NCBI RefSeq assembly: GCF_040436345.1
Contig: NC_133238.1
Location: 3,199,267 to 3,263,266, forward strand
From: Pagrus major
Lineage: Eukaryota; Chordata; Actinopteri; Spariformes; Sparidae
Length of the DNA: 64,000 nucleotides
Direction of reading: 5' to 3'
This document shows positions 37,038 through 49,484 of this stretch, piece by piece (position 1 is the stretch's first letter; the number at the start of each line of letters is the position of its first letter). A program made the position numbers and the translations under genes. The notes beneath the pieces are model-generated. The model ran no database searches and had not been told where the DNA came from. It saw only the letters and a list, made by a program, of their open reading frames with translations.

Positions 37038-38360
37038 ATGGCGAAATGTCATAAAGATCGAGCGGCAATATTCACTGCCTCGGAGCAGTCACTGATAATG
37101 GAGGCTTATGAGGAATTTAAACCTCTAATAACTAAGAAAGGTAATACAGCAGCAATAAATAAAGCCAGAGAGAAAGGCTGGCAGGAAATTGCTGATCGAT
37201 TAAATGCGTAAGTAAATTCACATTAAATAAATACCAAATAAATACGATTCTGATTAAAAGCTTGACCATAATTATGAGAACGTATTGTTTAAAGATCTTG
37301 CCCGAGTAGAGGCTATATAACAAAACCTACAGGCTGTAAATGTAACATTAAACCTTTTTTACTTTTAAACAGCGCCAATCTGAGTGGGGAGAAGCGGACG
37401 TGGCAGCAAATTAAAATAAAATATAAAAACATTGTTCAGAGTGGTAAGTAGGCCTATGTCCATAAGCTATATTCAGACTTGGATATCATCTATTCTGTTG
37501 TGATTTTTTTTTTTTTTTTTCACAGCAGCAAAAAAAAAAAACGACATAACCGGCACGGGGGGAGGGCCACCACCTGCACAATTTACGCCAGCGGAGGAGC
37601 TGGCTCTGCAATTGAATAAAGGGTGTCCGGTTATTGAGGGGATTGAAGGGGGGACATCCTCTCAAACTATGCCCCCCAGTACAAGGGCTGACTACATAAA
37701 AGGTAAAGATTCTTACAATTTAAAAATTTGGTAGATACAAAAACCCTTCTAACAGCTTTTCCCCCATAGTGGTGGGAGACACCGTGCGCCTGTTGGTGCC
37801 CCCGGGAATCAGTGTGGATCCTGTAAGTATCCTATGTTTCTACTCATTGTATTTCATTTTGAATATGACAGTTTGATCTGAAATGAGCTTTAGTTTTTGT
37901 TAAGGTCGTTGTAAAGTGATTTAACAGTTGACGCTTTTAGGGTGAAGGCACATCAGCACTCAGGGAGGAGGATGAAGAGACTGTGTCCGTCTGTTCAAGG
38001 AGGCCAGAGGTAATAATTGCACATCAAATACCATTCGTGTGCAGTTGGGTGCTCCGGTATTAATCATGAATTTGACTCTCCACCTCAACAATTAGACGCA
38101 GTACAGTGAGACTCTTCCCTCTCAGCCTGGGACTACAGCTGACAGAGTGAGTGTAAAATGAGAAGAGCACAATGTCGAGCACAATGCCAAGAACATTCAA
38201 AAGTGACTTAAACTTCCCACAGGAAAATGTCAAAGCTGTCTACAAACGCTTCTTAAACAAGAAGATTGAAGCACTTGATGTAGAAATGGAGTATAAAAGG
38301 CTGAAAATTAGAAAGCTGAAGCTGGAAATGCAACAATTGGAGAAAGATGTAAGGGCATAA
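37038..38360 (+). CDS. Harbinger 1 Myb/SANT-like (MSANTD-type) DNA-binding protein
   Basis: Seven exons: 37038-37207, 37373-37443, 37526-37702, 37770-37822, 37941-38009, 38096-38146 and 38223-38360; all phases match and give 242 residues. The N-terminal trihelix is seen in FTASEQSLIMEAYEEF, KAREKGWQEIADRLN and KRTWQQIKIKYKNI, the spaced aromatic pattern of Myb/SANT-like domains. A Lys/Arg run follows, then a Pro/Gly-rich linker, and a C-terminal charged coiled coil (about residues 198-242). In Harbinger elements this second protein is known to help bring the transposase to the nucleus and to the element ends. Exon 3 opens with an eleven-A run, a likely place for slippage. Confidence 0.88.
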
Positions 38361-38515
38361 TATAATCACATGACACTGTCGCATTTTGAATTGTGTTTAA
38401 TTGTGTCACGCTCTCTCAACAGGCAAATTGCGACTGAAATAAAACACTGAAATAATGACTTGTGTAAGTGTGTGGTGTGGGGGGGTGGGGCGTGCAACAA
38501 AAACAACATGAGGAC

Positions 38516-39933
38516 TTAACTAAAAAAATTGTTTGCATAGGAGTCTCTGACTGCTCTACCCGTGTCGTCATCGTGAATTTGTTCGAGTGCCAGCAGGTCC
38601 TCCTCCACAGCCATTCTTGGGGGCCTCTCTCGTCTCAGGCAGGCGATGTTGTGAAGCACCACACATGCGACTATGATGTCACACGCCCTGTGTGGTGTCA
38701 CCCGAAGGTGCTTCAGGCACTGAAATCTTGCCTTTATCAGGCCAAATGCCATCTCAATCCGGGCCCTGGTGCGACTGTGTGCCACATTGAACTCTCGCTC
38801 TGCGTCTGTCTGGGGGTCCTGATAGGGCGTGAGGAGATGGGGCAGGCAGGGGTAGCCCTTGTCTCCCAACAACACTCCGGAATATAGGCCTGGACAAAAT
38901 TAAGAGCCAAATTGACGAGGGTCTGTTTAGGATTTAACATCAGGCTGTATTTTATAGTAGGCCTACAAGCTTACCTTGTGAAAGCTGCTGAGAAATTGAA
39001 GAGGCCCGAAATATCCGTGAGTCGTGCACAGAGCCGGGCCACTTGGTTTCCAAATTGGTTATTACGCACTCTGCATCACAGATCATCTGGGGAAAAAAGA
39101 ATATACATCATTGGAGACGTAAACGTCTTAACGGAAGGATGAGGGCAGCTTGAAACAACCGATAATTAAACTGAAACATTTCACTCTTGAGCCACAATTT
39201 TAATCATAAATGTACGATTAATTGCTGGGATAGCACTCTTGCAACCATGATATTTGGCGCAATTCATTTCGTAGTAGGCAGTGGGACTTACCTGCACATT
39301 AATGCTGTGCTGTGATTTTCGATTGACAAAATTGGCCTCATGCGGACCGGACGGACACTTGATGCGCACGTGAGTGCAGTCCAAGGCTCCGATGACGTTT
39401 GGAAAAGCTAGAAAAGTAAAATGACACAGGTTTGTCCCAGGATTGTCGCCTAACATGAAAAGTTAAAATATTTAATTTTATAATTAATGCTTGAACTTAC
39501 CTGCGACTCCATAAAATGCCTCTTTAGTGGCACGAATTCCCCTGTGGCCGGGAAAAGTTATAAATATATTCAACAAGCTCTTTAAAGCCACGTAGACCAT
39601 GCGCACAGCGCGGCACACTGTGGCATTGCCAATATTTTCTGCATCCCCGACTGTGTACAAAAATGTGCCACTGGCGAAAAAACGAAGCGCCACGCACACA
39701 GTCTGTGGGACTGTAAGCGCACGATTACGCCGTGTGGTGTGCGCAAGGAGAGGGCCGATCAGTTGGCAAAGATAACGGATACCCTCTCTGGAGAACCCAT
39801 ATCTTTCATTTAAATGGTGGTCCGGAAGAGCCAACGGATCAGCCCGATCTCTAAAGATGCGCTCCCGTCGCAGTGCCCTGCGTATTAGAGCAGCGCCCTC
39901 GTCCACAACCTCTTCTATTAGGGGACATGCCAT
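38516..39933 (-). CDS. Harbinger 1 transposase (HARBI1-like, DDE_Tnp_4)
   Basis: Four exons reading leftward: 39501-39933, 39292-39407, 38975-39086 and 38516-38889; phases match throughout and give 344 residues, a usual length for HARBI1-like proteins. The N-terminal helical DNA-binding part includes [18 protein letters not shown]. Catalytic motifs are [10 protein letters not shown] (first Asp), [11 protein letters not shown] (second Asp) and [11 protein letters not shown] (Glu), followed by CVVLHNIA. I see no stop or frameshift. It lies tail to tail with the Myb-like gene, about 155 bp apart. Confidence 0.92.
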
Positions 39934-40852
39934 GACTGCCAGACAAATGGCGTGGATTGGGGTAGTTTATATAGGCTGGAACTTAATTAGTTACAAAAAA
40001 AGGGGAACACCCCCTAGAACTGTCTTAGTTTACTTTTTCAGGCATTTTTCTAATTGTAATATGTAATATTTTAAATGTAACCAACACACAGCCTTTAAAA
40101 GAGCGTTTCATGATGTATTTTATTTAATATTTTATTGATGGTGATTAATGGAGTCATAAAATATAGTTAATCATGTATTTTCTTTCAGATAAGTGTCATG
40201 GTTAAGCGGCAACTCAGGCTAAGCCTGACATTTAGCCTGGTCCGGACCAGGCTAGTTTGCCAGCATAAGTTGCCATGGTAATTTAGTTTGAACTATGCTG
40301 AGCTCGCTTTATGGAACCGAATCCACAGGAAAATAAGCCAGGTAAGCCTGCTTTATGGAACGGACCCCAGGTCCGCTGCGCTGCATGTCTGCTGCGTCCC
40401 AGCTCCAGCAGTCCCCTCCGGAGCAGATACGCAGGACTTCTATTCTGGCGAATGCCGCAGCACAACGCAGCAATTCAGCCGAATTCAGCAGAGCAGACAG
40501 GAAGTCAGACACGAAACAACAACATGACATCAGGTTAATTTTCAAAATAAAACACCCCGTGTTGATGCCAGCACAAAAACCTCAAAAAAGAGACAAATAC
40601 AAGCTCTTCTTCTAATCCTTCGGTCGGGAACACTTCATGTTGTTGTGTTTATTACACATACGTATAACTGCGGTCGTGCGTGATTATGTAATTATCGCAG
40701 GAATTCCTTGGTTTCGTAACTACAGCTGTTAGGCGGAGCTGCGCCATGGCGGACTCAAAACGCAGCTGGTGGGGGTTGCCGGACGAGTACGACGGAGCAA
40801 AACCGTACCGGAGCCGTAACGCAGCGGCCATGTATCCAGTGGAATCTCGGGG

Positions 40853-41690
40853 TTACAGACAGTTTATCATTCATGTGTGGGAATTATGTCAATACAATCA
40901 GAGCTTCTCCAGAATTCATAAAAACATGCTGAAGTTTTCTATGTGTCTCTACATAAACACAGACACACAGTGAACAGCATCTATAAAAGGCCTGTTTGTA
41001 GCTGTAGCTGCTGCTTACGGCAGTGATTGAAATGTGTTTCAACAAAGTCAGTTAAACTCATTGATCATTTTACGCCTACACAATTTCATCACTTTAATGC
41101 AACACTATTTGTTCACTTAATTCTAACAATATTTAAATACAAGAAAACTAATTTAATTAATTCTCGTGTGATACTTTTCAATTAGATTTTTCTTGATTAT
41201 TCTTAAAATTAAACACTTTATCCTCGTTGAAAATTATGGAACAGTTCCAACCTTTACTATTCCAAAACCTGTAAAAATGGCAAATATTCAAACCATTAAA
41301 TGTGCAAAGGTAAGTGTTTCAACCTGGTGACACTAACTCTCTACAAACATTTCCATCTTGCAGCCATATCAACCAATGCTGTCTGATATGGAATACAATT
41401 TGTACTCAAAACATTTCAGATGCCAACAGTCAGTGTTGTTAAATGTAACATGTACTCTTGCACTAGATCATCAGGATCCTCACTGAGGTAGACACTGGTA
41501 TCTTTGTCTTTCATAACATGTATCCCCACTGTGGGCTGCTCAATAGATCCCTGGACGAGAGAGAAAATAGTGCAGTCTGTAACTGTCCTCAGCTGTAATT
41601 GCGCCTGTTTTCAGGAGGCGGGGCTTTCCATTTTAAACGAAACATGACTCCTTTGCGTCATCTCTACATGATTGAGACTGTTGTAGCCAA

Positions 41691-41730
<40 letters not shown>

Positions 41731-41841
41731 AATGAATGTGGGTGTGTCAGTGGTGAGGCACTATGGTTGCTATGGGTTACCTGCACACCTGTGGGCATGG
41801 GTGGTTAATCAGTCACACAAAGGTTAGATGAGGGAGACACA
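40853..41841. other. Non-coding; TG microsatellite at about 41694-41725
   Basis: The stretch between the two Harbinger-bearing regions holds a (TG)n tract and AT-rich DNA. I find no supported gene. Confidence 0.45.
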
Positions 41842-42075
41842 GGCTGTGTCCAAATTCAGGGGCTGCAGCCTTCAAGGCCGCGGCCTTAGCGGTCCACGAA
41901 GGCCGCGGCCTTCGGACAGACCTTGAAGGCCGCGTCAACCGTTGTGAAATGGGACGGTCTAGCCTTCGGAGCATTTCCTGGTTGGCCACCAGATGTTCCC
42001 GCCCCACCCGTACGTCACTACATCTGCCGCACAGGCCCGCGAAATCCAGAACACGAGTAGAGAGTCAGAAGAAAA

Positions 42076-44072
42076 ATGTTTGATCGCATGAAAGCAGTGG
42101 TGTGCCTACTGGTATACCTCATCTTGGAGGAAGAGGAGATGCTGCTCCGTCGGCGCCGGAGCCGGAGCCGGAGCCGGCGTCGACGCCGACTGGTGTATCT
42201 CCGGTTGAGTGAGGAACGTGGAGAGGTAAAACATTTTCATCTGAACCCACAGTAATGTTATCATCATCATCATCATCATCATTAGCCAGGTGTCAGTAAC
42301 ATGCCAACACAATACTGAAATGCTAGACATATAAACTGTAGAAAGGCACAGGTGAATGCCAGATAACCGTGACAATTGATTGACAGACCTGACCTCAATT
42401 AAATGACTAGGAAAAGTAGCATTACCTGCGAAAATACAGTGTGAATGCTAAAGGCTGAAGTGATTTCGGAAACCCGCTGAATGTAGGCCTACTGGAAGAC
42501 ACTCGCCGGAAATGCATAAAACTGCAAGAGTGAATGGGCAAGAATGTGCAGAAAAAGTTGAAAAGCTAAAAAGCGGAAAAGTACAAGGCAGAAAGAGCAT
42601 AAAAAGCTGAACATCCTGATAGTGGAATGGTGACCGTAGCATGAAATCTGTAGGAGTAGAAGCATGCTGAAGAACGTACGGACGACTACTACTACTACTA
42701 CCACTACTAATAATAATAATGACAATCATAATAATAATAATGACAATCACAATAATAATAATGACAATAATAACAACAATAATAACAATAATAATAATAA
42801 TAATAATAACTGCAACAAATTCCAGAAGGACAATAGTGTGAATGCTCTGAAGCATCCACACTAACTAGAATCATCTCATCAACTAAAATGAGGCTAGCCA
42901 TTGTCTGATCTACCATTTTTCGTCTCCTGTTCTTCCCCTCCTTTCCAAATACAGACCAGACCCCCGTACTGCAGGGTCAACATGGCCGTTCCCGTCCTCG
43001 ACAGGTTCTTCGAGGACGGGGACACCAGGCAGGACTTCCGGCTGAGCAGAGAGTCCCTGGCAGTGCTGCTGAACCTTCTCAAACAAGATCGGAGACACGG
43101 ATGGGGTGCCACAATAGAGACCTTGGTGTTTCTCTTCTGGCTGGCGAGTGGGGCATCATACAGGGTGGTCTCAAGGGTGTTCGGGATGCCTCGCTCCACC
43201 GTCCACTGGATCGTCCACCGAGTTACTGGGGAGGTGGTGGCCATTCGCCACAAGGTCATCCACCTCCCAAAGACAGCTGAAGACCTGGCTGCAGTAACTC
43301 GGGGGTTTGCAGGGCTGGCAGGACACAGAGCTTTTTCAAAAGCTGCTGGATCGATCGACGGCTGCCATGTGAGGATCAAGCCACCAAGCGGCCCTGATGG
43401 TCACTGCTACAAGAACAGAAAACTGTTCTCTTCCATCATCATGCAGGCAGTATGTGACCATCAGGGCCGCTTCATGGACACGTACGTGGGCTGGCCGGGG
43501 TCGGTGCACGACTCCAGAGTACTCCGGCACAGCCCACTGTACAGACAGGCCATCTACCCTCCTCCAGGGCACTTCATCCTCGCAGACGGCGGGTACCCGT
43601 GCCTCCGACAGCCACTCCCCCTCATCACTCCCTACAAACGGCCTGTGCAAGGTGTGGGAGCCCAGCGCTTTAATGTCCATCATTCCAGGGCACGCTCTAT
43701 CATTGAGCGTGCCTTTGGAATGATGAAGACCAGGTTCAGGTCCATCTACCTGCAAGCGCTGGAGGTGCACCACACCTTTGTGCCTCAGGTATGTCAGGAT
43801 TCATTTTTGTTTCCTTGAGTATTCAAGCAGAGTGAGTCAAAATTGATGTACATCCCCTGTCATTCCAGGTCGTAACAGCTTGTGCCGTCCTGCACAACAT
43901 CTGCCTGGGGGCAGGTGACATCATGCCCCCAGAGGATGAGCTGCAGGACGTCATGCCAGAGGATGAGGGGGAGAACGTGTTGGAGGCAGCCAGTGGTGCT
44001 CCATGGCGGGACCAGCTGTCTGCGGAGGTGTCTGCCCTGGAGGAGGTGATCCCTGACCACGACTATCTATAG
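42076..44072 (+). CDS. Harbinger 2 transposase (HARBI1-like, DDE_Tnp_4)
   Basis: Three exons: 42076-42225, 42955-43788 and 43869-44072; all in phase 0, giving 395 residues. Exon 1 is very basic (RRRRSRSRSRRRRR), possibly a nuclear signal or DNA contact. Exon 2 carries a helix-turn-helix-like part (YRVVSRVFGMPRSTVHWIVH), then GSIDGCHVRIK (first Asp), [12 protein letters not shown] (second Asp) and SIIERAFGMMK (Glu). Exon 3 begins VVTACAVLHNICLG and ends in an acidic tail. The first exon is assigned from its ATG and donor only; translation could instead start at the Met ten residues into exon 2 (MAVPVLDRFF). Confidence 0.9.
42688..42812. repeat. ACT/AAT microsatellite in Harbinger 2 intron 1
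   Basis: About 125 bp of ACT, then AAT and AAC units interrupted by GACAATC. It produces long but meaningless low-complexity reading frames on both strands. Confidence 0.95.
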
Positions 44073-44637
44073 TTGGCAAGTAAAATGATCTTGGAGGCAT
44101 TATTCCTATTTAAAGTGTGTGGTAGATAGTTGTGTTCGTCGTAATCAGTCACCATGTTTATATAATGATCACATTATGATGTCATAATTCTTGCCTCTTT
44201 CCTGAAAAATTCTCAGTGGCATGGCAGCCGTCGATCGAGTCAGCCCTGCAAACCCTGTTGATGGACGACCTGGTGGACAGTGGAGACCGCACCCCCCAAA
44301 CACCCCGAATGCCACCCCAGATGATGTCCCACTGCCACCAGGGTCTTTATTGTGGCATCCCATCCAGCCCAGCAGCACTGCCAGGGACTCCTGCTCAGCC
44401 TACCACTGCAACTGACGTCATTCATCATTGTGTTAACCCTAACCCCCATTTTTGTACACTCCCCTCATTTCTTTTTGTTGTCTGTGATCAGTTTGGCTGT
44501 CACGGCTCATTACATGAATTTCATGGCACTTTTCTTTCCAGTAAAATTTTGTTGTCCAATGTCCTTTACTCTCATGTCTTTCATGCTCTATTTATGGATT
44601 CACCACCCTCTGGACACCGTCGTGGCCAAGACTGCCT

Positions 44638-44770
44638 CATCAGAATCAGAATCAGAATTCTTTTGTGTCCTGCAAATGGGGAAATTACTCAGTCATAGCA
44701 GCCAGAGGACAGTATCACAGTTGTACAACAATAAAAGGTGACAAACAACATAATAAGAAGTTCAGCAATA
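44638..44770. repeat. Fish retroposon 3'-tail-like fragment inside Harbinger 2
   Basis: It begins with tandem CAGAATCAGAATCAGAAT and continues GGGGAAATTACTCAGTCATAG, a pattern I recognise from the 3' ends of common fish retroposons. It lies between the two Harbinger genes and affects neither. Confidence 0.55.
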
Positions 44771-45444
44771 GTAATGACTCGTATATACATGTCATTTACA
44801 ACATGACATGGTATCTATAATATTCTCATGTACTCATTGACTGCCATTCAAACCACATTTTTCAATCTCACTGCCATCACAGTATTGAACCATGCATTGC
44901 CCAATGTCAGCATGTCATTTTGACAGAGAGTAGTGATACGTGACATTTTTACTGCATTCCACCAGATTCAACCATTCTCCCATTGTGGGCCAAGGCATGA
45001 AATCCTGATTGAATGTTTGGTAGTTGCATGAGTGGGAAGTTTGAGTGATTCATGAAACACAAGGTCGGAAATACATATTGGTGTGTGGTGATTTCATGGC
45101 AGTTTTTCTGTGCGTGTACATTTTTGCCACAAAGGTGTCCAGAGGGTGGTAAACTTGAGGGGGGGACAAGGAATAACAAGGAATAACAGCTATGTTTAGT
45201 ATGTCGAAGGTGCAATATGGGACAGAGAGTGAAAGAAGACAGGTTTGATGTTGTGACTTGTTAATATTATGTTCATATTATGAAAATTGTGAACACTGAA
45301 TGGAATGGACTACGAATGACGGGAAATACCTTTAATCAAATTAAAAACATCTCACAAATAATAATGAACACAATGGTGAATAACTAGAAATGATAAATTA
45401 ACAATAAATTATAAGTGATGGCCGACCAAAAGAAAATAAGACAC

Positions 45445-46663
45445 TCAACGGTCGGCCATCCGCTCGAGCAGAGAGAACAGCCTGTCCATCCTCTCTCTGC
45501 TCGAGCGTTCCCGCTCTTCGTCCGCCTCCCTCTGCTGTCTCATGTCCTCCCGCAAGAGCTCCACCAATTCGTCATTGCTGCTGCTCCTGCTCCTCCTCCT
45601 CCTCCTTGACGGGGGCCCTGCCTCCCCTGCTCCCTCCTGGCCCGGACCCCCCTCCACCTCCTCGTCCCCCTCCTCCTCCTCCTCCTCCTCGGCCGCGTGG
45701 TCCACCGCCGCCGCACTCGGCCCTGGTGTGTCCTCAGGCAACGAGGCAATCAGGACAGGGGGTCTGATTGACGGCCTCTGTCCCAACACCTCGTCCATGT
45801 GGACAAACCAGGGCCACGTGGCGGCGGTGGAACTCCCCGCGACCCCCTCTCCACTAGCTGGATATTTGCAGTCCTAAGGCAGTGGAAATCACTCACGTCA
45901 GCTATTTCCAGCAAAGTATTCATTGACTTGCATGGGTTAAATGAATGAAATTTAGTTTCCACATCATCATTCACACCTGCACCTACTTTGTACTTTTTCT
46001 TCAGGTTGTCCCACTTCTTCTTGGCCTGCAGGGGCTTGACCCTACCCTGCAGGCCCATTTCTTCCAGGATTGTTCTGAACACAGACAGACACAAGAGGCA
46101 TTGTGAACACGACCACATTCACACAGGGATGCAAAGATTTACAAGTGACACCAGGACACAGACGACTGGGTTATTCGTTATTGCCTTACCTCCATCCAAC
46201 AGCGGCCGAGTTCTTCGCCCCCGTGAACAGGTGGTCATGCTGTCCACGGAGGGCGATGAGGCTGGCCGTCTGCTCCCTGCTCCCTAAGACAAAATGAAAT
46301 GAAGCACACGTGTTGTGTTGTGTCAACAGGCAAGAGGGTTCTAATGTCGCAAACGTACATGATGTCAATGATGATAATGAGGATGATCCTGAATTTAGCT
46401 CTTCATTCAATCCAAATGTTGGACTGGACTTTTTTTCTGTTTTCCGTCGGGATTTCGGCAGTGACGGCATTTGAGGCTTTACATCCGACAGCATGATGCT
46501 GAGCATGACCAGCGTCACATATTTTCTGACTGAATGATGGCATTTGGGGGTTTTCTGATCCCTTGATGTTTAACATGTCTGAAGTTGGGTGTTGAGATGA
46601 GTCACAAGTGTGAACACGATACTTACATGTGAATGTCTTGTCCTCCCCGCTTGGTGTCGCCAT
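45445..46663 (-). CDS. Harbinger 2 Myb/SANT-like DNA-binding protein
   Basis: Four exons reading leftward: 46627-46663 (MATPSGEDKTFT), 46190-46283, 45987-46074 and 45445-45873; phases match and give 215 residues. The SANT-like trihelix spans exons 2-3: WSREQTASLIALRGQH, WRTILEEMGL and AKKKWDNLKKKYKD. Exon 4 carries an acidic run, an Arg-rich run (SRRRRRSRSSS) and a C-terminal amphipathic helix rich in Glu and Arg. It is convergent with the transposase. The CCTCCT-rich acidic-run DNA gives spurious frames on the other strand. Confidence 0.88.
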
Positions 46664-46881
46664 CGTTACTGAGCTGCGGCGCGCAAAGGCGCTTGGGATT
46701 TATAGGGCCGCGAAGGATGGTAGCGGTGCGTCCTCCAAAACGAGGGCGGGGAAGGCTGCATTTGTGGGCTGCATGTGGCGCAGCCTACGAATTTGGACAG
46801 CCTTCGCGCAGCGTTGTGACGTCAGTGGCCTTAAAATGCGCCCTTCCTGGGCTGCAGCCCCTGAATTTGGACACGGCCACA

Positions 46882-48750
46882 GCAGAGGAATCAGGATCAG
46901 GGAAGCCACACAGTTTTTCAACCGTGTCTGTGTGTGTGTGATAGCTGAATGAGTTTTGTATCACCGTCTTAGTATTTTTGTATGAGCTCGTTTTAAGTCT
47001 GTTGACACCCGGCCTTTTGTAGGTGTTTTTTTAAAGATTTAAAGTTAATAAAGTGTCAAACTCATTCCCATGGAGGACTTCATTTTTTACACACCACCAT
47101 GAGTTGGAAATGACTTCAGATTCCCTCAAGTGGCTTTTTTTGTAGTTAGATTGCCACTACAGAGACTACTAGACTTTACATCCTACAAGATTAAAACACA
47201 TCTGAGAGGGAAATATAAATTAAGTGTAGTATTCACTAAATACATATTTGTAAGATGAACAACCCACCATTTCCCTTTCAGTGTAAGACACCTGTTTTTA
47301 TTGGATTTTACTTTTTATTATGAATATTATGAAAATTCTGCTTTTATTTTCAATAGTTTCCATGTCATGTGACCCAGTGACTCAAAAAGACCAATAGGAC
47401 ACACTTCTACACCACAGTGTAATGTTAGATTATTTTATTTCACAGCATTGAGCACATTGCAAAGAAACACTTTATTCACAAAAGGGACATTCCCAGTTTC
47501 CTGTCTTGGCCTTTTCAAAGTGTGTGTTGTCCATTGCCACACACTGGGAATGGAACAATCTCACAGTCACCACACTGGATCTGTGAAATTGATTAATTGA
47601 TATATATATATTTTATTTTGCTATTAGACACCAAGGCGTTTACATGCTTGTGTCAGTTAGCTTTCCTTCAGCTATACTCAAGTGTACCATGTTATGTCCA
47701 CATTTTTACTGCTGCTTCACAACAACTCACCCAGTCTGTATTGGGAGGTCCAGATCCTGGACACAACTGTGCTCATCAAAGACTGAAACAAAAGAATTAC
47801 AAGATATTATGTATTTATTTACATAGTATATTGTAGGTATACTAAGTGTTATTTACAACATATGTACCTGATGCCTCTAGGATTTGGAGAGCCAGATAGT
47901 TCATCTCTTTGGTAGATGTCTCGAAAATTAACATCCAGGATCAGAGGGAAGGCCTCCATCAGTGTTTTTGCCATCTATACAAACAACACTGCTGTTACAG
48001 AGGGTGTTTCTTCTTCATTAGATAATACCACTGATACTGACAACAAAACTGGGAGACACATTGCAGAAGACATCCACCCATTTACCTGTGCATCTTTATC
48101 TCATTGATCCTGATCCACATGTGGCATGTGAGATCTCGGGGTTTGACTGCCCTGCAGAGCTGTTAGAGTAATTCCATTAATTACAGTACTTCCAAATTTC
48201 TTAACTTTGAAATGTTAGCCTATGTTTTTGTTAAAGGTTGCATCAAAGCTTCTGGTGGCTCAACAAAGTTAACATTTACTGGGAGGCCTACCTGTATGAA
48301 GCACCTCTGTCCGGATTCCTCTTCTGTCTTCATACCAGATGACCCTCAATCACTTTAGACCATTTTTGGTGCCTTCAAAAATGGGCAGTGAAATTGATGA
48401 CCTCTGCTCAGGTGAAACCTTTTCGCCCACCTTACCAAATCCATGGTGAAGAAAAGACTTGACAAGAAATTCCCTCCCTCCAGCTTTTTGCCAGACGTGG
48501 GTATTTGTCTGTCTTTGGCCTTTTCTGAAACGTCCCATTTTTTTGGTTCAGCAACAAACAAATTTACCATGTGCACTGTTTATCCAAAACGTCTTTGAGC
48601 GTCATCTTCTTCTTTATAAGTTCTGTGTGGTTGTCATTCAAGTACAGGTGCATTATCGCCACCTATAGGATACTGCTCCAAAGAATTTCAGCCCTAAATT
48701 GTTGTACAGTCCTGTCTCACACTGTTAAATTTTAGTTTGTTTTGTTCTTC
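46882..48750. other. No supported gene
   Basis: AT-rich DNA. A minus-strand stretch near 47875-47975 reads MAKTLMEAFPLILDVNF, which could be a decayed exon of a fish multigene family, but nothing around it confirms that. No element ends were found. Confidence 0.35.
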
Positions 48751-48754
48751 ATAA

Positions 48755-49335
48755 ATCTTCATAAACCAGTATAACAAGACATTTTGCCATTGCTTTCGAT
48801 AGCTCTAATGACCTGGAAGGTACTGAAAAAACCTAGGGGTGTATTCACTAAAAATGGTGATTTTTCTTTAAAATATTAATGAAAAATAGAAAATCCACTA
48901 AAATTCAATAAATACAGGTGTGTCTCATTCTACCAGTATAACAAGACATTTTGCCATAGATTTTGAGTGGATGGCTCAAATGACCTGGAAGCTATTGAAA
49001 AAACGGCCGGTGTATTCACTAAAAATGCTGATTTCCAAAATATTAATTAAAAATAGAAAATCCACTAAAATCCAATAAATACAGGTGTCTCATTCTACCA
49101 GTAGAGGAAGACATTTTGCCATAGATTTTGATTTGATGGCTCAAATGACCTGGAAGCTATTGAAAAAATCGGCCGGTGTATTCACAAAAAAAAATGGTGA
49201 TTTTTCTTTAAAATATTAATGAAAAATAGAAAATCCACTAGAATCCAATAAAAACAGGTGTGTTTCATCCTACCAGTATAACAAGACATTTTGCCATTGA
49301 TTTTGAGTCAATGGCTCAAATGACCTATATTTTGT
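48755..49335. repeat. Tandem repeat, about 170-bp unit, 3-3.5 copies
   Basis: The marker TGACCTGGAAG recurs near 48809, 48981 and 49146, and as TGACCTATA near 49320: spacings of 165-175 bp. Each unit contains GTGTATTCAC, AAATAGAAAATCCACTA and ATACAGGTGT. Diverged single units occur at 35690-35820 (inside the Gypsy LTR) and 36285-36420. Confidence 0.85.
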
Positions 49336-49484
49336 TTTCCGAATACAGGTTTTTCAAACCTTGGGGTGTATTCTACAGAGCCCCTAAAGGGACACAGGGG
49401 AAAAAAAAAAAACTTAAACGTTTCTCGTGCACACGAGATACTTTCTCGCGAGTGAGAATTAGTGAATAAAGCTTGGATTTCTCT

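Larger units (their letters stand above)
36815..40367. mobile_element. PIF/Harbinger element 1, 3.55 kb, apparently intact
   Basis: Its ends are the inverted repeat GGGTCCGTTCCATAAAGC, flanked by a 3-bp duplication CAG (36812-36814 and 40368-40370). It holds the two genes typical of the superfamily, in convergent orientation: a Myb/SANT-like protein (plus) and a HARBI1-like DDE transposase (minus). Both can be spliced without a frame break. Confidence 0.92.
36716..40852. mobile_element. Older TWA-type MITE split by Harbinger 1
   Basis: Left TAACCCGCAGATTCCACCG and right, reversed, TAACCCCGAGATTCCACTG form imperfect inverted repeats. The right half shares an internal block with the small MITE at 51935-52103 (TGGGGGTTGCCGGACGA). 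Without the nested Harbinger it would be about 580 bp. The flanking triplets are TAA and TTA, so it is unclear whether they belong to the repeat or are a mutated duplication. Confidence 0.6.
41842..46878. mobile_element. PIF/Harbinger element 2, 5.0 kb, apparently intact
   Basis: The left end GGCTGTGTCCAAATTCAG and the right end, reversed (GGCCGTGTCCAAATTCAG), are inverted repeats that extend into GGGGCTGCAGCC. ACA flanks both sides (41839-41841 and 46879-46881). Subterminal DNA at 41870-41935 carries several AAGGCCGCGGCCTT palindromes. It encodes a complete transposase (plus) and a Myb/SANT-like protein (minus). It also holds AAT/ATC microsatellites and a retroposon-like tail near 44640-44760. 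Confidence 0.9.

Noticed and set aside
42448..42916. Long poly-Ile, poly-Asn and poly-Tyr frames
   Set aside because: These are artefacts of the ACT/AAT microsatellite in the Harbinger 2 intron.
45542..45877. Leu/Ser/Pro-rich plus-strand frame
   Set aside because: It is the antisense of the acidic and Arg-rich tail of the Harbinger 2 Myb-like protein.
47870..47980. Exon-like minus-strand stretch (MAKTLMEAFPLILDV)
   Set aside because: A single short frame with weak resemblance and no consistent neighbouring exons.
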